Shown piece after piece: positions 1 to 9,542 of a stretch of DNA of 64,000 nucleotides (the stretch's first letter is position 1; every line of letters starts with the position of its first letter). The notes under the pieces were generated by a model. The model saw nothing but the letters and a program-made list of their open reading frames with translations. It ran no database searches and had not been told where the DNA came from. The translations under genes and the position numbers were made by a program. The stretch covers positions 1,042,501 to 1,106,500 of the forward strand of contig NZ_CP090557.1 in NCBI RefSeq assembly GCF_021484805.1, written 5' to 3'. The stretch comes from Tellurirhabdus bombi. Lineage in GTDB: Bacteria > Bacteroidota > Bacteroidia > Cytophagales > Spirosomataceae.

Positions 1-237
1 CGCCTTGGGAATCATGGTGCCTAATTCAATGACCGAAAGCGACCCCAGCAAGGCATAAATCCCAACCACAACCCAAACAAGCAGAATCAGCCAGGGATCG
101 CCCAGTTCCTGCGCAATGCTGCCGGGACGGCGGAGAATCCCGGTGCCAATGGTGCCGCCAATGGTAACGGCAATACCAAAGCCAACGCCTAGCAGGCGCA
201 AAAGATCGGCAGAACGCTTCGATTCGGTAGGTGTCAT
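1..237 (-). CDS. APC-family amino acid permease, N-terminal part (cut by window edge)
   Basis: The reverse strand reads from ATG at 237 for 79 codons to the window edge without a stop. The product starts MTPTESKRSADLLRLLGVGF and continues with GIAVTIGGTIGTGILRRPGS. A first transmembrane helix holding a GxG..IG.GI pattern is the substrate-binding unwound helix of APC-superfamily amino acid permeases. A second hydrophobic helix (about residues 50-70) follows. It is divergent from crcB, with 64 bases between the starts. The substrate cannot be told from this fragment. Confidence 0.8.
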   Translation of the reverse strand, partial: MTPTESKRSADLLRLLGVGFGIAVTIGGTIGTGILRRPGSIAQELGDPWLILLVWVVVGIYALLGSLSVIELGTMIPKA

Positions 238-301
238 GGAACGAAAGTACCTTTTTTCGTCAAAAATCGGTTAATTTTACGACCTGATTCGGTGTAAAAG
301 T

Positions 302-694
302 ATGAACAACCCGTTCTGGCTGGTATTTATAGGCGGTGGTTTAGGCAGCGTAGCCCGCTACGGTGTTGGGCGTTATCTTCAACCGCTTTACCCTGCCTCA
401 TTTCCGGCGGGAACGTTGATTGTCAACGTAGTTGCCAGCCTAGTTCTAGGCCTGCTGATGGGTTGGCTGGCTGTTCGTTATGCAGAACGCGATTCCTACC
501 GGCTTCTCATCGGCGTGGGCTTTTGCGGGGGTCTGAGTACATTTTCCACGTTCAGCGCCGATACGCTGTTGCTGCTTCAGCAGGGGCGTTTAGGAACAGC
601 GCTGGGGAATATTCTGATTAATGTTAGCTTCTGCCTCACTGCGTCCTGGGTTGGGTTTTACCTGGGTCTGAATCGCCTAAAAGACCTGTTATGA
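302..694 (+). CDS. crcB: Fluoride ion channel CrcB/FluC
   Basis: 130-residue, four-helix membrane protein of the CrcB/FluC family, which exports fluoride as a dual-topology dimer. Visible family features are GGGLGSVARYGVGR (11-24), the pore asparagine in GTLIVN (N42), and GFCGGLSTFSTFSAD (73-87), which holds the phenylalanine box and the structural sodium-site loop. Length is typical. The start is the first ATG. The last four bases (ATGA) overlap the start of the following peptidase gene, so the two are probably co-transcribed. I saw no fluoride riboswitch in the 64 bases upstream. Confidence 0.95.
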   Translation: MNNPFWLVFIGGGLGSVARYGVGRYLQPLYPASFPAGTLIVNVVASLVLGLLMGWLAVRYAERDSYRLLIGVGFCGGLSTFSTFSADTLLLLQQGRLGTALGNILINVSFCLTASWVGFYLGLNRLKDLL

Positions 695-2187
695 TTTTTT
701 TGCCACCATTGCGCCGCCAATCCGGCTTTGTATTCATCTTTGCATTTTTTGCGGTTAATTTTACCTTGCCCATGACGCCCGCTTTTGCCCAAACTATAGC
801 TCAGCAACTATTCGCAACGCACGAAACGTATCGGGAAGACAGTTTGCACCATCGCCGATTCAAGCAGAAGGACATTCTGCCTCTGATTGAAAACCTGAAG
901 ACGGACAGTCGTTTTGAGGTTACCCAGGTGGGCGAATCGGTGGAAAAACGGCCTATTCAGTTAATCAAAGTGGGCAATGGGCCGCGCAAGGTGCTGCTCT
1001 GGTCGCAGATGCACGGCGATGAACCTACAGCCACGATGGCGCTTTTTGATCTGTTCAACTGGCTCCGAAAAAGTGACGAGTTTGATAGCCTGCGGCAGCA
1101 AATCCTGGCCGAAACGACGCTCTATTTTGTGCCCATGCTCAACCCCGACGGCACCGAGCGTTACAAGCGGCGCAATGCGTTGGACATCGATTTGAACCGC
1201 GACGCCCTGCGGCTGCAATCGCCCGAATCGCGCATCCTGAAAAATTTACAGCAAACGCTCAAGCCCTATTTTGGCTTTAACCTCCACGACCAGAACACCC
1301 GCTACAGCGCAGGCCCTACGTCCAAGCAGGCGACCATTTCCTTTCTGGCAACGGCTTACGACGAAGCGCGTAACATCAACCCTGTTCGCGAGCGGTCGAT
1401 GCAGTTGATTGTGAGCATGAACCGGGTGTTGCAGGAGTTCATTCCGGGCGGCGTCGGGCGTTTTTCCGATGAATTTGAACCGAGAGCTTTCGGCGATAAT
1501 ATTCAGAAATGGGGCACAACGCTGGTTTTGATCGAATCGGGAGGTTATCCCAACGACCCGGAAAAGCAATTTATCCGCAAGCTGAATTACGTGTCCATTA
1601 TAACGGCTCTGCAAACCATTGCGACAGACGCCTACCAGACCGAATCCCGCTTGGATTACAATACGATTCCCGAGAATGAGCGGTATTTGTTCGACGTGCT
1701 GATTCGCAACGCGCAAATTGTCCGCAACGGCAAAACGTATAAAATGGATATTGGGATCAATCACAACGAAATCAATACCAACGGTGCAAGGTCTTTCGCT
1801 TACCGCAGCAGCATTGAAGACCTTGGTGATTTATCCACCTTTTTTGGCATTAAAGAAATTGATGCCGAAGGGCTTACGCTTGTTCCCGGCCACGTTTATT
1901 CCGACAAGCTGGCTTCGGTTTCGGACCTGAAAAAACTCAATCTGGACTCGCTCTTGCAGCAGGGCGTAACGACCTTTCGGCTGGCTAAACCAACGCGGGT
2001 TTCTTCCGTTCAGGCGCCGGTTCATTTGCTACAGCCCAACAGTTCACCGGCCAAATGGATTCAGACAGGCCAGACGGGTTCGTTCCTGCTTCGGCGGGGT
2101 AATAAGCTGCTTTACACCTTTGTCAATGGCTTCTGGTATGATGTGGAAAAAGGCGATAATCAGTTAACAAACGGCGTTATTGAATGA
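691..2187 (+). CDS. Secreted M14-family zinc carboxypeptidase
   Basis: 498 residues with an N-terminal signal peptide ending near AFAQ (residue 34). The M14 zinc site is visible as H108/E111 in MHGDE and H199 in FNLHDQ. NPDG (151-154) and DLNRD are further M14 core motifs. E282 in LVLIESGGYP is a good candidate for the catalytic base. The roughly 200 residues after the catalytic domain are not recognised and may be an accessory domain. It overlaps crcB by 4 bases. The likely role is trimming peptides in the periplasm or outside the cell; the substrate is unknown. Confidence 0.88.
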   Translation: MIFLPPLRRQSGFVFIFAFFAVNFTLPMTPAFAQTIAQQLFATHETYREDSLHHRRFKQKDILPLIENLKTDSRFEVTQVGESVEKRPIQLIKVGNGPRKVLLWSQMHGDEPTATMALFDLFNWLRKSDEFDSLRQQILAETTLYFVPMLNPDGTERYKRRNALDIDLNRDALRLQSPESRILKNLQQTLKPYFGFNLHDQNTRYSAGPTSKQATISFLATAYDEARNINPVRERSMQLIVSMNRVLQEFIPGGVGRFSDEFEPRAFGDNIQKWGTTLVLIESGGYPNDPEKQFIRKLNYVSIITALQTIATDAYQTESRLDYNTIPENERYLFDVLIRNAQIVRNGKTYKMDIGINHNEINTNGARSFAYRSSIEDLGDLSTFFGIKEIDAEGLTLVPGHVYSDKLASVSDLKKLNLDSLLQQGVTTFRLAKPTRVSSVQAPVHLLQPNSSPAKWIQTGQTGSFLLRRGNKLLYTFVNGFWYDVEKGDNQLTNGVIE

Positions 2188-2314
2188 AAAAGGTGCGTAC
2201 TCCAGGTTTGCGAAACATTCTTCAATAAAATAAACTTATTATCGTTAAAATATAGACCCCAGCCGGATTTTAGTAACTTGGCGGGGAGTGTATGCATTTC
2301 CTTCTCCAAACCAT

Positions 2315-4297
2315 ATGAGAATCAGTACGAATTATTGGCTGCTAACGGCATTGAGTCTTGCCGTTGGATTGGCCGGTTGCAATTCTGCCATGCAGGCCTA
2401 CAAAACAGGCGTTCGTCAATATGAACAGGGCGAATATGACCTGGCTCTTAAAAGTTTTCAGAAGGCAGCCGACGGCAAAGGCGTTACCGACCAGGGACGG
2501 TTGAATTATTACATGGCCGAGTCCTACCGCCTTTCCAATCGTTTTCAGCAAGCGGCTCCTTTTTACCAGAAAGCCCTTGATGCCGGCACCATCGATGCCG
2601 AGGGACGCATGTATTATGCCTACGCGCTCAAAGCCGGTGGCCGCTACGCCGAATCGCTGGACCAGCTCAATCAGTATGTTCAGAGTAAGCCAACGAACAA
2701 AGTCAACGCCGAGAAAGCCCAGCGCGAGCTAAACACCCTGCGAGCTATCGACATTCTATCGAAAAAGCAAAATACCATTCAGATCAAGAATGTGGCGGCT
2801 CTAAACTCACCGGGGTCAGAATATGCTCCTGTCGTACGGGGCGATGAACTGATCTTTACGGCTTCCCGAAAAGAAAAAATTTATAAAAACAACGGCCTGC
2901 CCATGACGGGCCTTTATAAATCCAAAATTGGCCAGACGCCTGATGAGACCGGGAATAATGCGCAGCTACTAAGTTCAAATGTTTTTGCAGCAGATGCCAA
3001 CGAGGGAACAGCGGCTTTCTCTAAAGATGGTAAAACCATGATCTTTGCGCGCGGGAACAACGGTAAGCGCAAAGGAGGACAGGATGTCGATCTCTTTATC
3101 AGCCGTTTTGGTGAAGGTGGCTGGTCGGAAGCCCGGCGAATTGGCATCAGTGACTCAACGGCCTGGGATGGCTGCCCTGCTTTTTCTGCCGACGGACGGA
3201 CGCTTTATTTCGCTTCCAACCGCGCGGGCGGTGTGGGTGGTATCGATATTTACCGCACCAACATGGATGCTTCTGGGCGTTTTAGCCGTCCGGTGAATAT
3301 GGGTCGTGACATCAATACGCCGGGCGACGATATGTTCCCGTACGTAGGTCCCGACTCGCGGCTTTATTTTGCATCGGATGGCCACCCGGGTCTCGGCAAG
3401 CTGGATTTGTTCGTGGCAACTCGTTCACAGGGTGTGATTACGGTCGAAAACATGGGCCAGCCTTATAATTCCCCAATGGATGATTTCGGTTTATTTATGA
3501 CCGAAGAAGGCAAAGGTTATTTTGCCTCCAACCGGGAGGGCGGCAAAGGTGATGACGATATTTATGCCTTCGATGCGACAACACCAACCGACACGCCGAT
3601 TGCAGAGAATCCACCGGCAGGAGCGCCGAAAATTGTCCGGTACTTCCTGGCTGGTTTTGTAGGCGATAAAAATGCCGATCAGGCACCGCTGGATTCAGCC
3701 AAAGTGAGCATTATTGACGAGTCAACGAGCCAGCCAATTGGTTCAGGCGTTACCCAGAAGCCTGGAACCTTCGGGAAGTACCCGTTGCAGGAAGGAAAAG
3801 AATACACCATTCTGGTTGAGCGCCCCGGTTACCTGACCAAGCGCGAGCCGTTTACGATGCAGGGTCGAAGCATCCCGCAGATTTTCCTGACCAAGGCCGA
3901 AACGGATACCACTTACAACGCCATCATCCTGCTGGATAAAGTGGAGCTGAATAAGACGTTCGTACTCGAAAACATTTATTACGACCTTGACAAATTCAAC
4001 ATCCGTCCTGATGCTGCCGAGGAACTCGATAAGCTGGTAACGATTCTGAAGGACAACCCGACCCTGAAGATCGAGCTTAGCTCCCACACGGACGTGCGCT
4101 CTTCGGACGCTTATAACGACCGTCTTTCGCAAAACCGGGCTCAGTCGGCTGTTGATTACATCGTTTCCAAAGGAATCGAAGCTGATCGAATGGTCGCGAA
4201 GGGCTACGGTGAACGCCAGCTTGTGGTTAAAAATGCCAAGACGGAAGAAGAGCACCAGCGTAACCGTCGAACCGAATTCAAGATTTTGGGTTACTAA
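2315..4297 (+). CDS. PorE-like OmpA-family lipoprotein (TPR, beta-propeller, CRD, OmpA)
   Basis: 660 residues. I chose ATG 2315 over the in-frame GTG at 2288 because it gives a clean lipoprotein signal, MRISTNYWLL...VGLAGC, with C22 lipidated. Domains in order: TPR-like helices (about 25-150), PD40/WD40-type propeller repeats (about 165-430, e.g. GCPAFSADGRTLYFASNRAG), a carboxypeptidase-regulatory-like beta-sandwich (about 440-530), and an OmpA peptidoglycan-binding domain (about 550-660, with SSHTDVRSSDAYNDRLSQNR). This order matches PorE of the Porphyromonas T9SS (established family knowledge), thought to tether the secretion machine to peptidoglycan. Three T9SS cargo genes in this window fit. 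A hairpin terminator follows at 4406. Confidence 0.85.
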   Translation: MRISTNYWLLTALSLAVGLAGCNSAMQAYKTGVRQYEQGEYDLALKSFQKAADGKGVTDQGRLNYYMAESYRLSNRFQQAAPFYQKALDAGTIDAEGRMYYAYALKAGGRYAESLDQLNQYVQSKPTNKVNAEKAQRELNTLRAIDILSKKQNTIQIKNVAALNSPGSEYAPVVRGDELIFTASRKEKIYKNNGLPMTGLYKSKIGQTPDETGNNAQLLSSNVFAADANEGTAAFSKDGKTMIFARGNNGKRKGGQDVDLFISRFGEGGWSEARRIGISDSTAWDGCPAFSADGRTLYFASNRAGGVGGIDIYRTNMDASGRFSRPVNMGRDINTPGDDMFPYVGPDSRLYFASDGHPGLGKLDLFVATRSQGVITVENMGQPYNSPMDDFGLFMTEEGKGYFASNREGGKGDDDIYAFDATTPTDTPIAENPPAGAPKIVRYFLAGFVGDKNADQAPLDSAKVSIIDESTSQPIGSGVTQKPGTFGKYPLQEGKEYTILVERPGYLTKREPFTMQGRSIPQIFLTKAETDTTYNAIILLDKVELNKTFVLENIYYDLDKFNIRPDAAEELDKLVTILKDNPTLKIELSSHTDVRSSDAYNDRLSQNRAQSAVDYIVSKGIEADRMVAKGYGERQLVVKNAKTEEEHQRNRRTEFKILGY

Positions 4298-4405
4298 CGA
4301 AAAATACTCAAAGCTGCTCAACTACTTAGTTTTTGACTTGGCTTCTAAATGAGTAATAAAGCGTAGTAAATCAATCAGAAAGTAACTACTATCTTCTAAT
4401 ACTAG

Positions 4406-4444
4406 AGCCGTTCTGGAGCTTTTGCTTCTGGGACGGCTTTTTTA
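4406..4444 (+). terminator. Rho-independent terminator after the PorE-like gene
   Basis: AGCCGT (4406-4411) pairs with ACGGCT (4433-4438). An inner AGC/GCT step surrounds a TTTT loop, and a T-run reaches 4444. Confidence 0.7.
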
Positions 4445-4632
4445 TTTGTAACTAATTGATTCATGGACGCTTACTGATTATTAAAATATTTTATAGAACG
4501 ATTCCTGCTTCATTATCCTACTAAATAACTAAAATGATAAAGCATCTAACAATTATACTAATTTAGAATTATATATGCCATTTTAACTATCTCGCAGATT
4601 AATATTTTACTTACATCAATATTTATAAAATA

Positions 4633-4663
4633 TTTGCATTGTATAATCCAATAATTAGATTTG
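4633..4663 (+). promoter_or_regulatory. Bacteroidota sigma-A promoter of the susCD-like operon
   Basis: TTTG at 4633-4636, 19 bases, then TAGATTTG at 4656-4663, an exact match to the TTTG-N19-TAnnTTTG form. The predicted transcription start is about 4670, giving a leader of about 36 bases. The rest of the 4445-4705 gap is very AT-rich, and I see no other feature in it. Confidence 0.6.
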
Positions 4664-4705
4664 TGCCGATGATCATCACTTCTCAACCTAAACTAAATCG
4701 TTCTA

Positions 4706-7700
4706 ATGAAGAAAATTCTATTATTGAGCGCCCTCCTGGTCTGCTCGAGTTGGCTTATTGCCTTTGCTCAGGATAGGAGAATTACCGGTAAGGTGACTTC
4801 CTCCGAAGACGGAGGCGCCCTACCCGGCGTGACCGTTGTCATCAAGGGATCTTCCGTCGGAACAAACACCGATTCCGACGGCACTTACTCCTTAAATGTC
4901 CCCGGCAACTCGGCTACGTTGGTTTTTAGCTTTGTCGGCAGCATTACGCAGGAAGTCGCTGTCGGCACCCGTTCTACCCTTGACATTAGCCTGGTTTCGG
5001 ACACCAAAAACCTCCAGGAAGTCGTTGTCACGGCCCAGGGAATTGCCCGCGAAAAGAAAGCGATTGGCTATGCGGTGTCGAACATCGACAAAAAACTAAT
5101 CGAAGACCGTCCCCAAACCGACCTGGGCCGCGCGTTGCAAGGCAAAGTCCCCGGCGTGAACATCACCGCGACATCGGGTGTCTCAGGAACCGGCACCAAT
5201 ATCATTATCCGGGGTTATTCGTCCATCACTGGCTCAAACCAACCACTTTTTGTGGTCGATGGCGTGCCTTTCAACTCGGGTACGAACTCACGCGGTGGCT
5301 TTACGGGCGGTGGCCAGTCGGCATCCAGCCGTTTTCTGGACCTCGACCCCAATAACGTTGAAAACATCAGCGTCCTTAAGGGTTTGGCCGCAACCGTGTT
5401 GTACGGCGACCAGGGCCGCAACGGGGTAATTCTGGTAACAACCAAAAACGGCAACCAGAAAAACCGCCCCACAGAAATCACCCTCACCCAATCGGTGTTT
5501 ACCAACAAGGCGCACCTTCCTACCTACACGGACAAATACGCGGGAGGCTACAACCAGGCGGTTGGTTTCTTCTTCAGCAACTGGGGGCCTTTGTTTAGCG
5601 AAGTGCCAGCGGGTTCGCAGCTTCATCCGTTTACGTACCTGACGGATGCTTCATTGAAAAACGCTTTTCCAGAGTTAGTGAATACGCCCTATAATTTTCG
5701 GCCTTATACCGACAACGTATCAAAATTCTTCCGCACTGGGATCATTTCCAATACGTCACTAAACGTGTCGGGTGGCGGCGAAAAAGTTAGCTATAATGCG
5801 TCAGTGGGTTACAATGGCGAACAAGGTTATCTGCCCGGTAATAGCCTGAAAAAGCTAAACCTAGGCTTGGGAATCAACGCGCAGGTCAGCAAGAAAGTCA
5901 GCGTTATTTCGTCATTTAATTACGCCAACACCGACCAAGTATCACCACCTTTGAACGCTGGTCAGGGCAATAACACGCTCGGTGGCTTTCCGTCGATTCT
6001 GGCTAATGTGATGTATACGCCAGTTAGCGTGGATTTGTGGGGCCTTCCTTTTGAGAGTCCGGTGGATAACCGCAGTGTTTATTTCCGCAGTGGAAACGAC
6101 ATTCCAAACCCGCGCTGGATGCTGAAATACTACAGCAACACGGGTAAAGTAAACCGGCTTTTCAGCTCCACTTCCGTACGGGCCGATCTGGCAAAAGACC
6201 TGACCCTCCTCTACCGCGTTGGTTTGGACACCTACACCGAAGCCCAGGAATACAAGTACAACAAAGGCGGGGTTGATTTCGTAAATGGCTGGTACAGCAC
6301 AGCTGATGTTACGAACACCATCTGGAACCACGACATTATTTTATCGTACAACAAACCGGTCAACGACAAGCTGGCTTTCTCGGGGAAGCTGGGAGCCAAC
6401 ATGCGGAATGACCGCTTTGCGTCGGTGGTAACAACCAGTGAAAACCAGCTGGCGTTCGGCTTGATGCGCCATTCCAACTTCATCAACACAGCGGCGAACA
6501 ACTCCACATCGGAGCAAACCCGGATGGGGATTTACGGGGAGTTAACGGCCGATATCAATAATTACCTGTTCTTAAACGTCGCGGGCCGCCATGACTGGAC
6601 CTCAACTGTTGAGATACCGAACCGGACGATTTTCTACCCATCGGCCAGCGTTTCGTTTATTCCGACAACAGCCTTTCCCGGTCTGGAATCGCCTTTCATG
6701 AATACGCTGAAAATCAGAGCGGGCCTTGGCACATCTGCCGGTTTTCCCAATCCTTACAGCACCCGGAACGTCCTGAACCAAGTAGCGCGGGCGTTTGTGG
6801 ACAATGCCGGAAATGTTTCGACCACGCACTCCGTCAGCGATTTTCTCGGCAACCCGAACCTGAAGCCGGAATTAATTACGGAGTACGAATTTGGTGCGGA
6901 AGCCAAGTTTTTCCAGAATAAAGTCGGCGTTGACCTGACCTTCTACCGCCGCGACACCCGCGACCTGATTACCTCAACGCCATTGGATCCGTCAACGGGT
7001 TACACGGCCACGACTATCAACATTGGGAAACTGCGCAATGATGGAATTGAACTGGCCATTACGGGTACGCCCATTTCTCGTTCGTCTTTTTCCTGGGATG
7101 TTAATTTCAACTTTACCCGCAACATTCCAACCGTGCTGGAATTGGGCGGTGGCCTTCAGGAAGTTGTGGTTGCCGGATTTACGAACCTGGGTAACTTCGC
7201 AATTCCGGGTAAGCCGTTCAACATCATCAAAGGAACTGCCGTTCGTCGCGACGAACAAGGCAACCCGATTGTGGGTAGCAACGGCTACCTGCTGGCCGAT
7301 GCCACCATCAAGGAACTGGGCGACCCGAATCCAGCTTTTACAACGGGTCTGATCAACACGTTCAATTACAAGGGTTTCAGCCTTTCGTTTATGGTGGATT
7401 ACCGCCACGGAGGCGTGTTGTATTCGACGACGGCAGGTGCGCTGTTGGGTCGCGGTTTGACGAAAGACACGGATTTCGACCGGGCACAAGGCTATATTTT
7501 CCCCGGAGTACAGCAGAATGGTGAGGCCAATTCGATTCAGATTACTGCGCCTAACGTCTTCTTCGACAACTATTATTTCTTCGTGGATGAAGGTCGGATT
7601 TTCGACGGTTCTACGGTACGTCTTCGCGAGGCTTCGCTTTCTTATTCCATTCCTAAAAATTTGATCAGTAAAACGCCGTTCAAGGGCATTTCGCTTTCGT

Positions 7701-7861
7701 TTACGGCTAACAACCTGTGGTACAAGGCCCTTCATTTTCCAAAATATCTCAATTTCGACACCGACAACCTGGGCTTAGGAGTTGGCAATGGCATGGGCTT
7801 TGAGTTCCTAACCGGTCCGAGTGCAAGACGCCTGGGAGGAACCTTAAAACTGACATTCTAG
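4706..7861 (+). CDS. SusC/RagA-family TonB-linked outer membrane transporter
   Basis: 1051 residues. A signal peptide (to about AFAQ, residue 21) is followed by a carboxypeptidase-D-like regulatory domain (RRITGKVTSSEDGG through about 105). The TonB plug domain comes next (about 110-250, with LQGKVPGVNI and PLFVVDGVPF), then the 22-strand barrel to the C-terminal phenylalanine (LGGTLKLTF). This is the energised pore of a Sus-type uptake system. The SusD partner begins 25 bases downstream. No glycoside hydrolase, sulfatase, anti-sigma or SusR-like gene is adjacent, so the substrate could be glycan, peptide or another oligomer. Confidence 0.95.
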   Translation: MKKILLLSALLVCSSWLIAFAQDRRITGKVTSSEDGGALPGVTVVIKGSSVGTNTDSDGTYSLNVPGNSATLVFSFVGSITQEVAVGTRSTLDISLVSDTKNLQEVVVTAQGIAREKKAIGYAVSNIDKKLIEDRPQTDLGRALQGKVPGVNITATSGVSGTGTNIIIRGYSSITGSNQPLFVVDGVPFNSGTNSRGGFTGGGQSASSRFLDLDPNNVENISVLKGLAATVLYGDQGRNGVILVTTKNGNQKNRPTEITLTQSVFTNKAHLPTYTDKYAGGYNQAVGFFFSNWGPLFSEVPAGSQLHPFTYLTDASLKNAFPELVNTPYNFRPYTDNVSKFFRTGIISNTSLNVSGGGEKVSYNASVGYNGEQGYLPGNSLKKLNLGLGINAQVSKKVSVISSFNYANTDQVSPPLNAGQGNNTLGGFPSILANVMYTPVSVDLWGLPFESPVDNRSVYFRSGNDIPNPRWMLKYYSNTGKVNRLFSSTSVRADLAKDLTLLYRVGLDTYTEAQEYKYNKGGVDFVNGWYSTADVTNTIWNHDIILSYNKPVNDKLAFSGKLGANMRNDRFASVVTTSENQLAFGLMRHSNFINTAANNSTSEQTRMGIYGELTADINNYLFLNVAGRHDWTSTVEIPNRTIFYPSASVSFIPTTAFPGLESPFMNTLKIRAGLGTSAGFPNPYSTRNVLNQVARAFVDNAGNVSTTHSVSDFLGNPNLKPELITEYEFGAEAKFFQNKVGVDLTFYRRDTRDLITSTPLDPSTGYTATTINIGKLRNDGIELAITGTPISRSSFSWDVNFNFTRNIPTVLELGGGLQEVVVAGFTNLGNFAIPGKPFNIIKGTAVRRDEQGNPIVGSNGYLLADATIKELGDPNPAFTTGLINTFNYKGFSLSFMVDYRHGGVLYSTTAGALLGRGLTKDTDFDRAQGYIFPGVQQNGEANSIQITAPNVFFDNYYFFVDEGRIFDGSTVRLREASLSYSIPKNLISKTPFKGISLSFTANNLWYKALHFPKYLNFDTDNLGLGVGNGMGFEFLTGPSARRLGGTLKLTF

Positions 7862-7886
7862 TCACAAATTTATTTGGGATAACATC

Positions 7887-9527
7887 ATGATAAGAAAGAT
7901 AAAAATACTCTTATTAGCAGGCTGCGGATTATTTGCCAGCTCCTGCGAACTGAATTTGCTCGATAACCCGAATGCCGTGACGGTTAGCAACACCAACGTT
8001 AACTTTTTGCTCAACCGCATTCAGCTCGATTATTCCAGCTTTTTCAACCAGACGTCTAACATCGGCATGCGCCTGACGCGGATGCTCAACCAGGGATCAG
8101 CGCTGTATGACAATGCCTATGCGCCATCAGGCACGGACGGGCTTTGGGGAACGTCTTATTCCAGCTTGCTGATTGATATTAAAACGCTGATTCCCCGCGC
8201 CGAAAGCTCAAACCTGTTTTTCCACGCCGGAATTTCCCGCGTTTTCCGAGGGTATGTTTTGGCCACGCTGGTTGATTATTACGGCAATATTCCCTGGTCG
8301 CAGGCTCTGAGCGCCGAAAACTTCAATCCGGGTCTAGATGAGGGGAAAACCATTTACGAAGTAGCCCTAAAAGATCTGGACGACGCCATCGCCGATTTTA
8401 ACAAAACGTCTTCGGCAGTTCCTGCTGATTTCTTCTATCGGGGCAATAAAGACAACTGGATCAGAGCGGCTAAAACAATCAAGTTGAAGCTGCTGCTGAC
8501 GCGCCGTCTGGCCGATCCGGGAGCCGCTGCCGCCATCAATGCCCTGATTGCCGAGAACCTGCTCATTCAGACAACGGCGCAAAACTTCACGTTCAAATTT
8601 GGTACAAACCTAACCAACCCCGACAGCCGTCACCCGCGTTACGGTGGTCAGTACTCGCCAACGGGCGGTGGTGACTACCAGGCGAATTTCTACATCGCGC
8701 AGCTGTATGCGGGCAAAGGAGCGCCGGACCCACGCCTGCGGCTGTACATGTACCGCCAGACGGTTACCAATACATCAAGCACCAATGAACTGAGCTGCAT
8801 CAACAACCAGAAACCAGCGCATTACGCCACAGATATGGTTTTCTGCGTACCGACGCCCGTTGGTTACTGGGGTCGCGATCACCTCAGCAACGAGGGGATT
8901 CCACCAGATGGCTTGCGCCGGACGGCCTGGGGACTTTACCCGGCGGGTGGCCTTTACGACAATGACGCGGGCCTTCCGGTTTCGCAGGGGGCGGGGGCCG
9001 GTGGTGCCGGAATTCACCCGATTATGATGTCTTCGTTTGTTGATTTTATGCTGGCCGAATCGGCGCTGATTCTTAAAACAACGGGTACGCCTCGGACCCT
9101 GCTGGAAGCTGGCGTGCGGAAGTCAATGGCGGATGTACGTGCTTTCGCGCTGGCTTCGTCGCAGAGTGGCGCGATCGTTGCCTTTGAATCCCGAACAAAC
9201 TACGTCTGGGCAACGGAAGTCGATAAATACGTCGCGAAGGTGCTGGCGCTTTACGACGCGGCGGCCACCGATGACGCCAAAATGGATGTGATTGCCCGGG
9301 AATACTGGCTGGCTTTGTATGGCAACGGCAACGAATCCTACAACATGTACCGCCGCACGGGTAAACCGACCAAGATGCAACCCGCCCTGGAAGCCAATCC
9401 GGGCAGCTTTGTTCGCTCGCTCTATTATCCGTCGTCGCTGGTGAACCGGAACTCGTCTGTTCCGCAGAAAAGCAACGTCACGGTTCCTGTATTTTGGGAT
9501 ACGAATCCGGCCACACTCACCAACTAA
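7887..9527 (+). CDS. SusD/RagB-family outer membrane lipoprotein
   Basis: 546 residues with a lipoprotein signal (MIRKIKILLLAGCGLFASSC; lipidated Cys probably C20, possibly C13). The LLDNPNAVT opening and the helical TPR-like body, including VLATLVDYYGNIPWSQAL, are typical of the SusD-like_2 group. It forms the lid over the SusC barrel and captures substrate at the cell surface. It lies 25 bases after susC and 15 bases before a third lipoprotein gene, so the three form one operon. Confidence 0.93.
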   Translation: MIRKIKILLLAGCGLFASSCELNLLDNPNAVTVSNTNVNFLLNRIQLDYSSFFNQTSNIGMRLTRMLNQGSALYDNAYAPSGTDGLWGTSYSSLLIDIKTLIPRAESSNLFFHAGISRVFRGYVLATLVDYYGNIPWSQALSAENFNPGLDEGKTIYEVALKDLDDAIADFNKTSSAVPADFFYRGNKDNWIRAAKTIKLKLLLTRRLADPGAAAAINALIAENLLIQTTAQNFTFKFGTNLTNPDSRHPRYGGQYSPTGGGDYQANFYIAQLYAGKGAPDPRLRLYMYRQTVTNTSSTNELSCINNQKPAHYATDMVFCVPTPVGYWGRDHLSNEGIPPDGLRRTAWGLYPAGGLYDNDAGLPVSQGAGAGGAGIHPIMMSSFVDFMLAESALILKTTGTPRTLLEAGVRKSMADVRAFALASSQSGAIVAFESRTNYVWATEVDKYVAKVLALYDAAATDDAKMDVIAREYWLALYGNGNESYNMYRRTGKPTKMQPALEANPGSFVRSLYYPSSLVNRNSSVPQKSNVTVPVFWDTNPATLTN

Positions 9528-9542
9528 GCTCTGTATTTAACG

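Noticed and set aside
238-301. Fluoride riboswitch before crcB
   Set aside because: The 64-base gap lacks the pseudoknot pattern of that riboswitch and is too short with a promoter.
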